Shown: positions 18,294 through 28,548, numbered from the stretch's first letter. The stretch: DNA of 64,000 nucleotides from Planctomycetaceae bacterium (GCA_947490615.1 CANLHK010000006.1:124001-188000); one strand, 5' to 3'. Numbers and translations: made by a program. Notes: generated from the sequence alone by a model not told the origin.

Positions 18294-21000
18294 ATGTCTC
18301 ATTTTTCTCCTGCGCGAACGCGCACTGGCTTGGCTTTTGCCATTGCCTTGTGTTCGGCTGGTTCTGCTTTGGCGCAGAATCACCTTGAACCCTCACTCAA
18401 GACCATCCCAATTCCTGAGCCTTCGACGCTCACCGAGTACATCGCTGATCGCGATGCTGCGATCCGACTCGGCAAAGCATTCTTCTGGGATACCCGCGTC
18501 GGCAGCGACGGCGTGACCGCCTGCGCGACTTGCCACCACCAAGGTGGCTCCGATGCGCGCATCAAGAGCACCTTTGGTCCTGGCGCCGACAAGATCTTTA
18601 GCGCTGGAATCGAGCCAGGAACCAACGCACTCGCTGCGTTGTTCCCGCTCACGAAGTTCGCCGATGTCGCCAATCGATTCAGCACCGTGGAGCGCAGCAT
18701 CGATGATGCCGCAGGCTCAGCTGGTGTGATGCGCGAGGACTTCGAGGGACTCAATGCCGAGGGCGGCGAAGATTGCAAGCGCGTGGCAGAGCCGATCTTC
18801 ATCGACCACAACGGCGTGGCGCACCGTCAAGTGACGCACCGCAACGCTCCATCGGTCATCAATGCCGTCTTCAATGTCCGACAATTCTGGGATGGCCGCG
18901 CCAACGCTTGGTTCAACGGCGTGAATCCCTTCGGTCCCGTCGATGACGCCGCGATGGCGTGGCACATGGATTCAAAGACGGGGACTCCCGAACAGATCTA
19001 GCTCACCATCGACCACGGATCGCTCGCCTCGCAGGCGGTTGGTCCTGTGACCGACGACGACGAAATGTCCGCAGACGGCCGCGAATGGGTCAATGTCGCG
19101 CGCAAACTGATGCCGACTCGCGCTCTGATGACACAGAAGGTCCATTCCTCCGACAGCGTGCTCGGGAGCTTTGCGCAGCCCGACAGCGGAATCAATCAAA
19201 CCTACGCAGAGATGATCGACGCTGCGTTCCTCCCCGCGTGGCGCGGCGACGCGGAAGTCGAGCCTGGCATCACACTCACCGAAGCCAATATGTCGCTCAT
19301 CTTCGGTCTCGCGGTGCAGCTCTATGAAGCCACGCTGGTCTCCGACAACTCGCGCTATGACCAGTTCATCGAGCAGGACGGCGTGATGGGAAACGCCACA
19401 GCTCCTGACTGATCAGGAACTCATGGGCGCGCGCCTCTTCTTCAACATGGATCCGCGTCTGCCGCGCACGAACTGCCAGCTCTGCCACATGAGCGCGCTC
19501 TTCACGGGCGCGACCTACGCAGGCGAAGGCGGCGAAGGACCCGATCAACCCGCGATCGGCATCTTCCCAGGCGATGCCGACGCAGACCACGATCTCATTC
19601 CTGATGTCGCCGACGCATTCCCGTCCGATCCCACCGATTGGCTGGACAGCGATCACGACGGTTCGGGTAACAACGCTGACACCGACGACGACAACGATGG
19701 ACTTCTCGATGCCGACGACCCAGCACCGCTTGATCCACTGAACATCCCTGAAGAGGGCGGCTACGAAGGCGGCATCTATCCGCCAGGGCCGATTCTGATC
19801 GAGCACAACATCGCGCAAGTCTCGCAATCGAGCATCACCTTCCGCGAGCCACCGACGGGCGTCGAGCCGACGGTGCGACCGCTGAACTTCCCATTGCTCG
19901 GCAAGGGCATCGATCTCTGCACCAAGAAGGGCACCGTCCTCGCGCACATGAACACGCTGGCACGACGCGCCTATCCCTGCACGCTCGAGCAGAACACTGT
20001 GGTCCCCGCGCCAGCGATCGGCGAGTTTGCAGCACTCATCGTCGACTTCAAGATCGTCGACTGCAAGATGACCATGACGCTGGAGATTTCCGACGCGCCA
20101 CTTGATGTGACCTACATCGTCAAGATCGACGGCGTGGTCCGCGGCACACTCGGCGCAACGCCTTCGGTGTTGTTCGAGGCGGGCTTCGACAACATCGGCG
20201 TGCGTCCGCAGACCGACGACCTCGGCCTCGGCGGTACCCATCCCAATGGCGTTCCAATTTCACCTTCAGTCCGCGTGCAGTCGAATCCAAATCTCACCGA
20301 GTACGGCGATCTCTCGGACGCCGTCGGCATCGAACCGCGTGTCGTCGGCGCCTTCAAGGTTCCCACGCTGCGCAATGTCGAGCTCACGGGTCCCTACTTC
20401 CACAACGGCGGCATGTCTACGCTCGAAGAGGTCATCCGCTTCTACAACCGCGGCGGTGACTTCCATGAGGCGAATGTCGACAACCTCGCGCCCGACATGA
20501 TGGCGCTGGGTCTCTCGGAGACGCACATCTCGGCGCTCGCAGCGTTCCTGCGCACGCTGACCGATGAGCGCGTTCGTACTGAGCAAGCGCCCTTCGATCA
20601 CCCAGCACTTCCGCTTCCCAACGGTGCCCCATTGGCAGCCGTTGGTGCAGGTGGTCGCCCAGAGAGCTGTGGCAAACCTATGGTGACCTTCGCAGAGGCA
20701 CTGGCCAACGAAGATCCGTTTGCAGGCGACTGCGATGAGAACGGGCAACTCGATTCTTGCGAGATCGCTCTCGACGCGCGCCTCGACTTGGACGGCGATG
20801 GAATCCTCGACGCCTGCCAGAACCTCTGCGCCGCGGATATCACGCTTGATGGATTTGTCGACGGAGCAGATCTCGGCACGCTGCTCGCATCGTGGGGGCT
20901 CGCCTCCAACGGTGCAGAAGGTGCGGACATCGATCGCTCAGGTTTGGTCGACGGAGCCGACCTCGCGATCCTGCTCGCAAGCTGGGGCCGCTGCAACTGA
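18294..21000 (+). pseudogene. Di-haem peroxidase/MauG-like protein (copy 2), broken
   Basis: Same architecture as its neighbours: AGAGGTGG Shine-Dalgarno, signal peptide, CATCHH first haem site, CQLCH second haem site, calcium repeats, FKVPTLRNVELTGPYF, dockerin tail. Two lesions break it. An in-frame TAG at 18999-19001 stands where copy 3 has Gln (SQTQLAIDH against EQI-stop-LTIDH). A frameshift near 19398-19402 moves the frame by +1 or -2: comparison with copy 3 leaves four bases where six are expected, and the distance from start to stop is not a multiple of three. Sequence downstream is well conserved, so inactivation is recent or reflects sequencing error. A product ending at the TAG would keep only one haem. 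Confidence 0.85.
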
Positions 21001-21030
21001 ATGAGAGAGTGAGTGCACTTCGTGCAACGA

Positions 21031-21060
21031 CCCCGGGCACCGCGCGGTGCCCGGGGTTTT
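21031..21060 (+). terminator. Terminator of peroxidase copy 2
   Basis: A GC-rich perfect stem spans 21031-21056 and is followed by TTTT. Confidence 0.85.
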
Positions 21061-21595
21061 CGTTTTGAGGGGTCTGGCCACCGAACGGAGGAGCCGCATG
21101 GTCTGGGGCGCCGCCGCCTGCTCCAATGGCGCGGATTACGGGTGCGCACGCCCACGAGCGGATCACCTCGCAATTTTCTGCGATTCTAAGTATCTTTGGG
21201 TACTTGAGTTAGAGCCACGCGCTCTGAAGAAGCGAGCACCATGAACCGGGTTGGTGAGGAGACCCGCACGGGACCTCGGTCGCTCAAGCGTGCAGGAACG
21301 GAGCAAGATTCGTGCTGCGTCGAGCTGGAAGGCGACGCGCGGCACACGCTGTTTGATTTGGCGAGGAGCGAATTGTGCCTGTGGGCGCGTCCGTACGAGC
21401 GCCTTGGCAACGATCCAATCCCCACCGAAGGCGACCACAAACAGCGCGCGAATCACACCTCCGACCCAGAGACTCCTTCGGCGATTGAAGGCCGCCGAGG
21501 GACCATCGAAAGGTCCGAGCGTTTCCCGACTGCGAAGGATGCCGCTCAGCAACGCCGATCGTCCCGGCCACTGCGAAGCGATGCTTCCATCCGCC

Positions 21596-21631
21596 ACCCA
21601 AGAGTCCGCGAGGACTCTTGGGTGTTTTTTT
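21596..21631 (+). terminator. Terminator without an obvious upstream gene
   Basis: The 12-bp stem ACCCAAGAGTCC/GGACTCTTGGGT with loop GCGA is followed by seven T residues (21625-21631). It is a textbook rho-independent terminator on the + strand. Confidence 0.85.
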
Positions 21632-21865
21632 ACCGCCCGCGTCCCTCCGCCGTGAGAGCCCACCGTCTGCACGGTTTGGATCGGCGGTACAAGCAGGCTC
21701 TCTAAAACCTTACATCTCAGCCGCTTGCGCTTGACTCGCCCCGATTGGCCTCTACCTTCTTTCTCGGTGCGCGCTGTGAGTGCGTGCAGCTCGAATCTCG
21801 GCTCGTCACCGATTCGATCGTGCCTTGATCCCCAAGGCCTGTCCAACTCACGTCAGAGGTGTTCC

Positions 21866-24592
21866 ATGCATCTTGGTTCCCGGGGCCCTGTCACAGGGCT
21901 GGTTGCGCCATGCGCGACCTTGTTCTCGCTCGCGCTGACCGTCTGCGCGTTCACAACGAACTCTGCTTCTGGACAGGGCTTTTTCGAGCGCTCGCTCAAG
22001 TCCATCCCCGTTCCTGAGCCGCTGTCACTCAACGACTACATCGCAGACCGCGAGGCTGCGATTCGTCTCGGTAAAGCGCTGTTCTGGGATGTCCGTGTCG
22101 GAACCGATGGCAAGACCGCCTGCGCGACCTGCCACCATCAGGCTGGGTCGGACTCGCGGGTCAGCAACATCGCGAATCCTGGCGCCGACGGCGCGTTCAG
22201 CGCGGGCTTTGCGCCAGGCACTCCAGCGCCTGCGAGCCACTTCCCGATGACGGCCTTCAACAACCCTGCAAACCGCGCGAGCGGTCGAACACGCAGCGTG
22301 GACGACATCGCAGGATCCGCAGGCATCTTGCGCTCGACCTTTGTTGGCAATGGCACCAACGCGGACTTCGTGACCCTCGACCCAGAGCCGATCTTCAACT
22401 CCGCTGCAGGACCCGAGCGTCAGGTGACGGGACGCAACACGCCCTCGGTCGTGAACGCTGCGTTCAACATCCGCCAGTTCTGGGATGGACGCGCCAATGC
22501 GTGGTTCAACGGAGTGAACCCATTCGGCAGTGTCGACTCGACGGCGCGCGTCTGGCAAGTGAACGCCAAGACGGGCGCTCCCTCACAGACGCAACTCGCG
22601 ATCGACCACGCGTCCCTCGCCTCGCAAGCAGTCGGACCCGCGAACAACTCGGTTGAGATGGCAGCGCACGGTCGCAATTGGACCGACCTCGCTCGCAAGC
22701 TTCTCGACAGCCGCGCTCTCGCGACACAACGCGTCAGCGCCAACGACAGCCAGCTCGGCGCGCTCGCTTCGAGTGATGGCGGCCTCACGACGACCTACCG
22801 CACGCTGATTGAGCAAGCGTTTCAGCCGCGCTGGGTTTCCAACGCCGCGACTCCCGATGGATTCTCCGTCACCGAGGCGAACATGTCGTTCTACTTCGGT
22901 CTTGCGGTGCAGGCGTATGAGACGACGCTTATCAGCGACGACTCTCGCTATGACCAATGGATCGATCAGGATGGTCCAAACGGTTTCGCGCCTGGTCTCC
23001 TGAGCAATCAAGAACTCCGCGGGCTGCGCCTCTTCTTCAATGTTGATCCGCTGCTGCCGCCGACGAACTGCCGCGAGTGCCATGTTGGCCCCGCGTTCAG
23101 CGTCGCGACCTATGTCGGCAAGGGCACCAAGCTCGTCGGCAATCTCGGCATGGGTGTCTTTCCTGGCGCGATGGACTCCGACGGCGACGGCTACCCCGAT
23201 CTCATCGATCCGTTCCCGCTCAATCCCGCGGAGTGGCTCGACACCGACCGCGACGGCATCGGCAACAATCTGGATCTCGACGACGACAACGACGGCATCC
23301 CCGATCTCACCGACGCCTTCCCGCTCGATGAGGACAACGGTCTCGGTGAACCAGCTCCAGGCGTCGGCGTGTTCGCACCCGTCCCCATCGCCCTCATGGA
23401 AGATCTCGCTGGAGGCCTCGCGATGGCGATGACCTTCGAGGAACCGCCGATGGGCTTCGAGCCCACCGCGATCCCACTCGACTTCCCGCTGCTCGGTGGC
23501 GGCATCGATCTCTACGACCCCAATGGCGTCCTCCTCACCCATGTGCCACTGCCAGCGCGTTCGGCGATGCCGTGCAGCTTCCTCTTTGAAGCCGTGAAGC
23601 CACTGACGAAACTCGCGCCGATGGCGAAGTTCATCGTCGAGGCGCAGGTCATCAACTGCAGACTCGCACTCGTGATCGGCATCCATGGTTTCCCACTCGG
23701 CGACTACACGGTCACGATTGATGGCGTGCAGCGCGGCGTGCTGCAATCCAAGCCATTCCGCATCTACGACGAAGGCTTCTACAACATCGGCGTGCGTCCG
23801 ATGGGCGAAGATCCTGGCGTCCACGGTTCACATCCCAATGGCGTGCCGCTCTCGGGCACGATGCGTCTCCTCGGCGGAAACACCATGGCGGAGTTCATGC
23901 CCGTCACCACGCCGAGCGGACATCTTCCTGCCGTGAAGAACTCGTTCAAGACGCCGTCGCTGCGCAATGTCGAACTCACGGGTCCTTACTTCCACAACGG
24001 TGGCGTCGCGACGCTCGAGGATGTCATCCGCCTCTATAACCGTGGCGGCGACTTCCACGACGACAATGTGGAGACGCTGGCTCCGTCGATCCTCGCGCTC
24101 GGACTCAACGAGTCGCACATCACCGACCTTGCAGCGTTCCTTCGCACGCTGACCGACGAGCGTGTCCGCGATGAGCGCGCGCCGTTCGATCATCCGTCGC
24201 TTGAACTCTCGGATGGCCGCACCGTGCCAGCCATCGGCGCCGATGGACGCGCCGCCGCATGCGCGACACGGCTGCACACCTTCGCAGAATACCTCTACAT
24301 CACCGATCCGTTCTATGGCGACTGCGACCACAACGGTCTGCTCGATGCCTGTGAGATCACCCGCGCCCCCGAGCTCGATGCCAACCAAGATGGCGTGCTC
24401 GACGCCTGTGTGCTCCCGTGCATCGCCGACATCACCGATGACCGAGCGGTCGACGGCTCTGACCTCGCGCAAGTGCTCGCATCGTGGAATCGCGGCGGAA
24501 AGAAGGCTGGTCGCGCCGACATCGATGGCTCTGGCCTCGTGGACGGCGGCGACCTAGCGATCCTCCTCGGGAGCTGGGGACCCTGCCGCTAA
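21866..24592 (+). CDS. Di-haem cytochrome c peroxidase/MauG-like protein with dockerin tail (copy 3)
   Basis: Intact 908-residue paralogue, the same length as copy 1. ATG 21866 follows AGAGG at six bases and opens a signal peptide. Haem sites are C86-AT-C89-H90 and C402-RE-C405-H406. The calcium-repeat insertion (DSDGDGYPDLID; DLDDDNDGIPDLTD), the C-terminal haem-domain block FKTPSLRNVELTGPYFHNGG and the dockerin pair (DDRAVDGSDLAQVL; DGSGLVDGGDLAILL) are all kept. It is predicted to be exported and to carry two c-type haems, with peroxidase- or MauG-like oxidation of an unknown partner. It faces the multicopper oxidase genes across a shared terminator. Confidence 0.9.
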   Translation: MHLGSRGPVTGLVAPCATLFSLALTVCAFTTNSASGQGFFERSLKSIPVPEPLSLNDYIADREAAIRLGKALFWDVRVGTDGKTACATCHHQAGSDSRVSNIANPGADGAFSAGFAPGTPAPASHFPMTAFNNPANRASGRTRSVDDIAGSAGILRSTFVGNGTNADFVTLDPEPIFNSAAGPERQVTGRNTPSVVNAAFNIRQFWDGRANAWFNGVNPFGSVDSTARVWQVNAKTGAPSQTQLAIDHASLASQAVGPANNSVEMAAHGRNWTDLARKLLDSRALATQRVSANDSQLGALASSDGGLTTTYRTLIEQAFQPRWVSNAATPDGFSVTEANMSFYFGLAVQAYETTLISDDSRYDQWIDQDGPNGFAPGLLSNQELRGLRLFFNVDPLLPPTNCRECHVGPAFSVATYVGKGTKLVGNLGMGVFPGAMDSDGDGYPDLIDPFPLNPAEWLDTDRDGIGNNLDLDDDNDGIPDLTDAFPLDEDNGLGEPAPGVGVFAPVPIALMEDLAGGLAMAMTFEEPPMGFEPTAIPLDFPLLGGGIDLYDPNGVLLTHVPLPARSAMPCSFLFEAVKPLTKLAPMAKFIVEAQVINCRLALVIGIHGFPLGDYTVTIDGVQRGVLQSKPFRIYDEGFYNIGVRPMGEDPGVHGSHPNGVPLSGTMRLLGGNTMAEFMPVTTPSGHLPAVKNSFKTPSLRNVELTGPYFHNGGVATLEDVIRLYNRGGDFHDDNVETLAPSILALGLNESHITDLAAFLRTLTDERVRDERAPFDHPSLELSDGRTVPAIGADGRAAACATRLHTFAEYLYITDPFYGDCDHNGLLDACEITRAPELDANQDGVLDACVLPCIADITDDRAVDGSDLAQVLASWNRGGKKAGRADIDGSGLVDGGDLAILLGSWGPCR

Positions 24593-24621
24593 GACAATCG
24601 ATTCAACTGTCCATCCACACG

Positions 24622-24660
24622 CAACGCGCCGTCGGCAGAAATGCCGACGGCGCGTTGTTT
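24622..24660. terminator. Terminator between convergent genes
   Basis: A perfect 16-bp stem (24622-24637 with 24642-24657) has loop GAAA and a T-rich tail on the + strand. It lies between peroxidase copy 3 (+) and multicopper oxidase copy 2 (-), and may serve both. Confidence 0.8.
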
Positions 24661-24709
24661 CGTGTGCATGTCCATCAGAACGAAGTCGGCAGCCGACAGC
24701 GGCAGCGCG

Positions 24710-26356
24710 CTAGGGCGCGGCGACATCGAAGCGAACCATCATCGCGTGATCTTCATGCACGGTGTTATGGCAGTGCATCGGGTACTTCCCGATCCAGTCG
24801 TGGAACTTCACGAAGACTTCCACTTCGTCACCCCCGTGCAACGGGAACACATCTTTGCGTCCACCGCGCACGGGATCGTCTTCGTCCACATCGTTCGAGG
24901 TCAGGATGCGACCTTCCTCAAGATGGAAGTGGACGGGATGCGACCAGCCACCCGAGGTGGACATGGTCCAGACCTCGGGGCGTCCTTGCACAACGGTCGC
25001 ATCGACGCGCGACGGATCAAAGAGCCTGCCATTGACGGTCCAGAGTCCATTGCTGCGATTGAACCGCCAGGTGCGACGGACGGCGCTCGCAAGTTCCGCT
25101 TCCGAAATCGGGGGATAGGGGCGAAGCGTGCTTGGAACGCGGCTCGGGTCTGCCACCGCGCCTGGGAGGATGCGGAACTGAAGGACGCGTGGCGACTGAT
25201 TGAGCGGGAGCATCTTGTCGCGCGGCCCGCGTGGATCAGGCTGATCCGCGCGGTTCACGAGATAGAGCGTCGTCGTAGAAGCAGGAAGCGTTGAGAAGTC
25301 GACCACGAGGTCGATGCGTTCGGCAGGTGCCATCGGCGAGTTCACCGCGGTGACTGGCGCTTCGAGCAGATTCCCGTCGTTGCCGATGACCTGGTAGGTC
25401 ATGGAGTTCGAGAACTGGAAGTTGTAGAACCGCGACGGCCCGCCGACGAGGAGGCGAAGTCGGTACTTGCGCCGCTTGACTTCGAAGTAGGGTTGGACAA
25501 GGCCGTTCACGAGATCCTTGTCGCCAAGCACGCCATCCATGTCCAGCACATCCATGGTCAAGATGCCGTTGGAATTGAAGCGGCGATCCATGATCACCAA
25601 CGGGATGTCGTGGCAGTCCTGCGTGTTCGCACCATTGGGAACACCGCTCGGAAGCCGCAGCGCGTCGGGATTGGGATCGTTCTCGTTTCCCGTGTCGAGC
25701 TCGTCGAACAACAAGTAGAACCCCGCGAGGCCGCGGTAGGTGTTCTGCGAAGTGAAGTCCATGCAGTGGTCGTGGTACCAGAGCGTGCCCTTGCACTCAG
25801 TTTCATTGCCACCGGCAGGATGATTGGCATAGTGGTGGTCCTTGAATTCCCCTGGACCATAGAAGTCCGTCGGGAAGCCATCGGACTCCGACGCGGTGCT
25901 CGCGTTGTGGAGATGGGTGATGATCTCGCTCGAACCGAATCCTTGGATGACGGCGGGGAGTTCGTTCTTGAAGCGCACGAGAACCGGCTCGCCATACTTG
26001 GCGATGAAGGTCGGGCCTGGAACGGAGCCGTTGTAGCTCGACCAGTTGCTCAGCCCAAGTTGCGGATGCGGACGCGCCGCCACTTAGCGGACCGACATCT
26101 CGTAGTACTTCTGCGGAAGGAACTCATCAAACCGCTGGTGCGCTGCAGGAATGACTGGCGGATCAGTCGGCGAGAGCGTCGTTGGCACCATCCACTGCGG
26201 GAAGGCCAAGCGCTGGATAAACGGAGCCGTCGCAGGACTTGCTGGTGGATCCGAAAGGCGAAACGCCGAAGTCTTGGTGTTGATGAAGAACGCGCCCGAA
26301 GCCAGGGCGGAGTACTGCAAAAACCCACGGCGTGAATGTGATGACCCAGGAACCAT
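24710..26356 (-). pseudogene. Multicopper oxidase (copy 2), interrupted by a stop codon
   Basis: Read from ATG 26356 the gene has a Tat-type signal (SRRGFLQYSALASGAFF) and the start of the oxidase, then an in-frame TAA at 26084-26086. Copy 3 has Glu (GAA) at this place (VAREVQARPH against SVR-stop-VAARPH), so one G-to-T change explains it. The rest is intact, including HLHN, WYHDH, HPVHFH and MHCHNTVHEDHAMM. A GTG immediately follows the stop (TAAGTG), and reinitiation there would give 457 residues without the export signal or first strands. Such a product could not be exported by Tat. Either a fresh pseudogene or a sequencing error. Confidence 0.8.
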
Positions 26357-26535
26357 GGAGAGATCTCCCGCGCTGACGAAGCGCAGTACTGAAAGACTTG
26401 CCCGCTGCGGCAGGCAATTGTTCCAAAGACCGACCAGGCGCACCGCAGGCGTGCATGGCACCTCTGGAAAGCATGTGGGGCGTTGCGCGGCAAGCGCGCG
26501 ATGCCCGTCTCTCGTTCTCTCTCAGTGTGATGACT

Positions 26536-28188
26536 CTACTGACCGCTGGCAACGATCTCGAACTTGATCATCATCATGTGATCCTCGTGGACCCCGTTAT
26601 GGCAGTGCATCACATACTGCCCGATCCAATCGCGGAAACGAAGTGCGACGACCATCTCGTCGCCTCCATGGAGACTAAAGACATCTTTGCGGCCTCCAAG
26701 GACACCGCCGTTGATGTTCTGCCCGTTGTAGCGCAGCAGACGACCCTCTTCGACATGAAAGTGAATCGGATGCGCCCAGCCACCAGGAGTGCTGAACTTC
26801 CAGATCTCTGGACGGCCCTGCACGACGGTCGCGTCAACGCGATGCTCGTCGAAGAGCTTGTTGTTCACAGCCCACATGCCGTTGCGGCGATCGAACTTCC
26901 AGTCGCGACGCACGGCGCCCGCGGTCGGGATGGTCAACAGCGGGCGAAGGTTCTCGGGAACGCGGCTCGGATCGGCGACAGCTCCAGGCTGCACGATGAA
27001 CTTGAGGACACGCGGCGAGGCGTTGAGCGGAAGAAGTGTGTCACGCGGACCACGGCCCGTGTCGTGCTCGCGTCGGTTGACGATGTAGACCTCGGTGGTC
27101 GACGCGGGCAAGGTCGAGAAATCAACGACGATGTCCCAACGCTCGCCAGGACCCATCTCGACCTTGGTCTGCACGATCGGGTGCGGCAAGAGATTGCCGT
27201 CGCTGGCGATGACCTTGAACTCCATCTGATTGGAGAAGCACAAAGTCCAGAAGCGCGCAGGACCAGCGTCGAGCACGCGGAATCGATACTTGCGACGCTT
27301 GACCTCGAAGAACGGCTGCACGCGGCCATTCACGAGCCACTTGTCGCCGAGGTACCCATCGAGATCCATCGGATCCATGGTGAGCACGCCGTTGGAATCA
27401 AAGCGGCGATCGACGAACGCCAGCGGGATGTCGTGGCAATTGTCGGTCTCGCGGCCATTGGGCACGCCACTGGGTAGGCGCAGCGCGTCTGGGTTTGGAT
27501 CGAGCTCGTTGCCGCTGTCGATCGCGTCGAAGTTCAGATAGAGGCCAGCGAGGCCGCGGTAGGTGTTCTGTGCGGTGAAATCGAGCGCGTGATCGTGGTA
27601 CCACAGCGTGCCCTTGCACTCGTTGATGTCACCACTGCTCGGCCAGTTGGGATAGTGGTGATCCTTGAAATGGCCAGGACCGTAGAGTTCCCACGGCGCG
27701 CCGTCGGACTCGGGCGCGTTGTTCCCGTTGTGGAGATGGGTGATGATCTCTGGTGTTCCAAAGCCCTGCATCACATGCGGCATCTCGTTGCGAAAGCGAA
27801 CCATGATCGGGTCGAAGCAACGGGAGATGAAGGTCGGGCCAGGAACACTGCCGCCGTAAGTGGAGAACCTGCTCAACCCAAGTTGCGGATGCGGGCGTGC
27901 CTGCACTTCGCGCGCCACCATTTCGTAGTACTTGGTGGGGACGAACTCGTCATAGCGCTGGTGCGCCTCAGGGATTGGCAGCGGGTCGAGTCGAACACCT
28001 TCCGCAAGAGGAACCGCAAACGGCGCGAAGGCAAGTCGCTGAATGAACGGCGTGGTCGGCGGACTCGCGGGTGCATCCGAGAGCAGGTTGCGCGTGTGCT
28101 TGGTGTTGATGAAGAACGCGCCCGAAGTGAGCGCAGAGAACTTCGCAAACGAGCGCCGTGAGCAAACGTGCTTGTTGATGAAGGACAT
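26536..28188 (-). CDS. Multicopper oxidase, Tat-exported (copy 3)
   Basis: The 550-residue intact enzyme starts at ATG 28188, with GAGG eight bases upstream; a longer upstream frame is unlikely. The Tat-type signal is CSRRSFAKFSALTSGAFF. Copper ligands: H151-L-H153, H198-D-H200, an HPIHFH block, and H528-C529-H530...H534...M539. It is closer to copy 2 than to copy 1 (shared FIQRLAF, PEAHQRYDEF-like and ARPHPQLGLS blocks). Function as for copy 1: O2-dependent oxidation outside the cytoplasm, substrate unknown. It is transcribed divergently from the S8 protease gene. Confidence 0.93.
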   Translation of the reverse strand: MSFINKHVCSRRSFAKFSALTSGAFFINTKHTRNLLSDAPASPPTTPFIQRLAFAPFAVPLAEGVRLDPLPIPEAHQRYDEFVPTKYYEMVAREVQARPHPQLGLSRFSTYGGSVPGPTFISRCFDPIMVRFRNEMPHVMQGFGTPEIITHLHNGNNAPESDGAPWELYGPGHFKDHHYPNWPSSGDINECKGTLWYHDHALDFTAQNTYRGLAGLYLNFDAIDSGNELDPNPDALRLPSGVPNGRETDNCHDIPLAFVDRRFDSNGVLTMDPMDLDGYLGDKWLVNGRVQPFFEVKRRKYRFRVLDAGPARFWTLCFSNQMEFKVIASDGNLLPHPIVQTKVEMGPGERWDIVVDFSTLPASTTEVYIVNRREHDTGRGPRDTLLPLNASPRVLKFIVQPGAVADPSRVPENLRPLLTIPTAGAVRRDWKFDRRNGMWAVNNKLFDEHRVDATVVQGRPEIWKFSTPGGWAHPIHFHVEEGRLLRYNGQNINGGVLGGRKDVFSLHGGDEMVVALRFRDWIGQYVMHCHNGVHEDHMMMIKFEIVASGQ

Positions 28189-28548
28189 TGACAATCCTCG
28201 GTGCCACCGACGCCAAAGAGGGCAACCCAACGGGGGACGACCACCGCTGTGCGTGACTGGTAGTCTGCGGCCGCTTTGCGACTCGGGCCCTGTTTTTTGC
28301 CAGATTGGAATCTGATCCCGTTGGTGAGCAATCTCGGTAGGCACTTGGGCGCCCCGAACGCCGCTCCTCGATCCTCGCGGACGACAATACGGGACTCGCT
28401 AGAACAAACTGTCCATTCAAATCGAGCCTGAAAATAGTCGAACACACCCTTGCCCGTTCGAGACATCTCATTACCCTCGTCGTATCACGCTCTCCCGAGC
28501 GTGCTCACTTGTGGGGCACCCCTGAACCTGCACTCTGAAGGAGCATGC
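28189..28548. other. Divergent control region between oxidase copy 3 and S8 protease
   Basis: 360 bases without a supported gene. It must contain promoters for both directions. Shine-Dalgarno sites are visible at each end (GAGG for the minus gene; GAAGGAG at 28536-28542 for the plus gene). No convincing -35/-10 pair or operator repeat is seen. Confidence 0.45.

Larger units (their letters stand above)
21001..21865. other. 865-base intergenic region with two terminators
   Basis: A strong terminator closes copy 2 of the peroxidase; a second strong one lies at 21596-21631. Between them I see no convincing protein: the open frames on both strands cross the terminator or lack recognisable sequence. 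An A/T-rich patch at 21170-21210 could hold a promoter. The layout could hide a non-coding RNA ending at 21631. Confidence 0.4.

Noticed and set aside
18999-19001. TAG as a recoded amino acid (pyrrolysine or readthrough)
   Set aside because: The same gene also has a frameshift, the paralogues have Gln at or near this place, and no recoding element is visible.
21241-21705. 154-codon plus-strand frame
   Set aside because: It reads through the strong terminator at 21596-21631, has no recognisable protein features, and lacks a start signal.
21163-21846. 227-codon minus-strand frame
   Set aside because: It covers the same non-coding interval, has unusual Arg-rich composition typical of chance frames in GC-rich DNA, and no homology is recognised.
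12000-28100. Nitrite reductase or CueO-type copper resistance as the role of the oxidases
   Set aside because: Four copper blocks of laccase type are present, but there is no Met-rich region or copper-resistance gene nearby, so I leave the substrate open.
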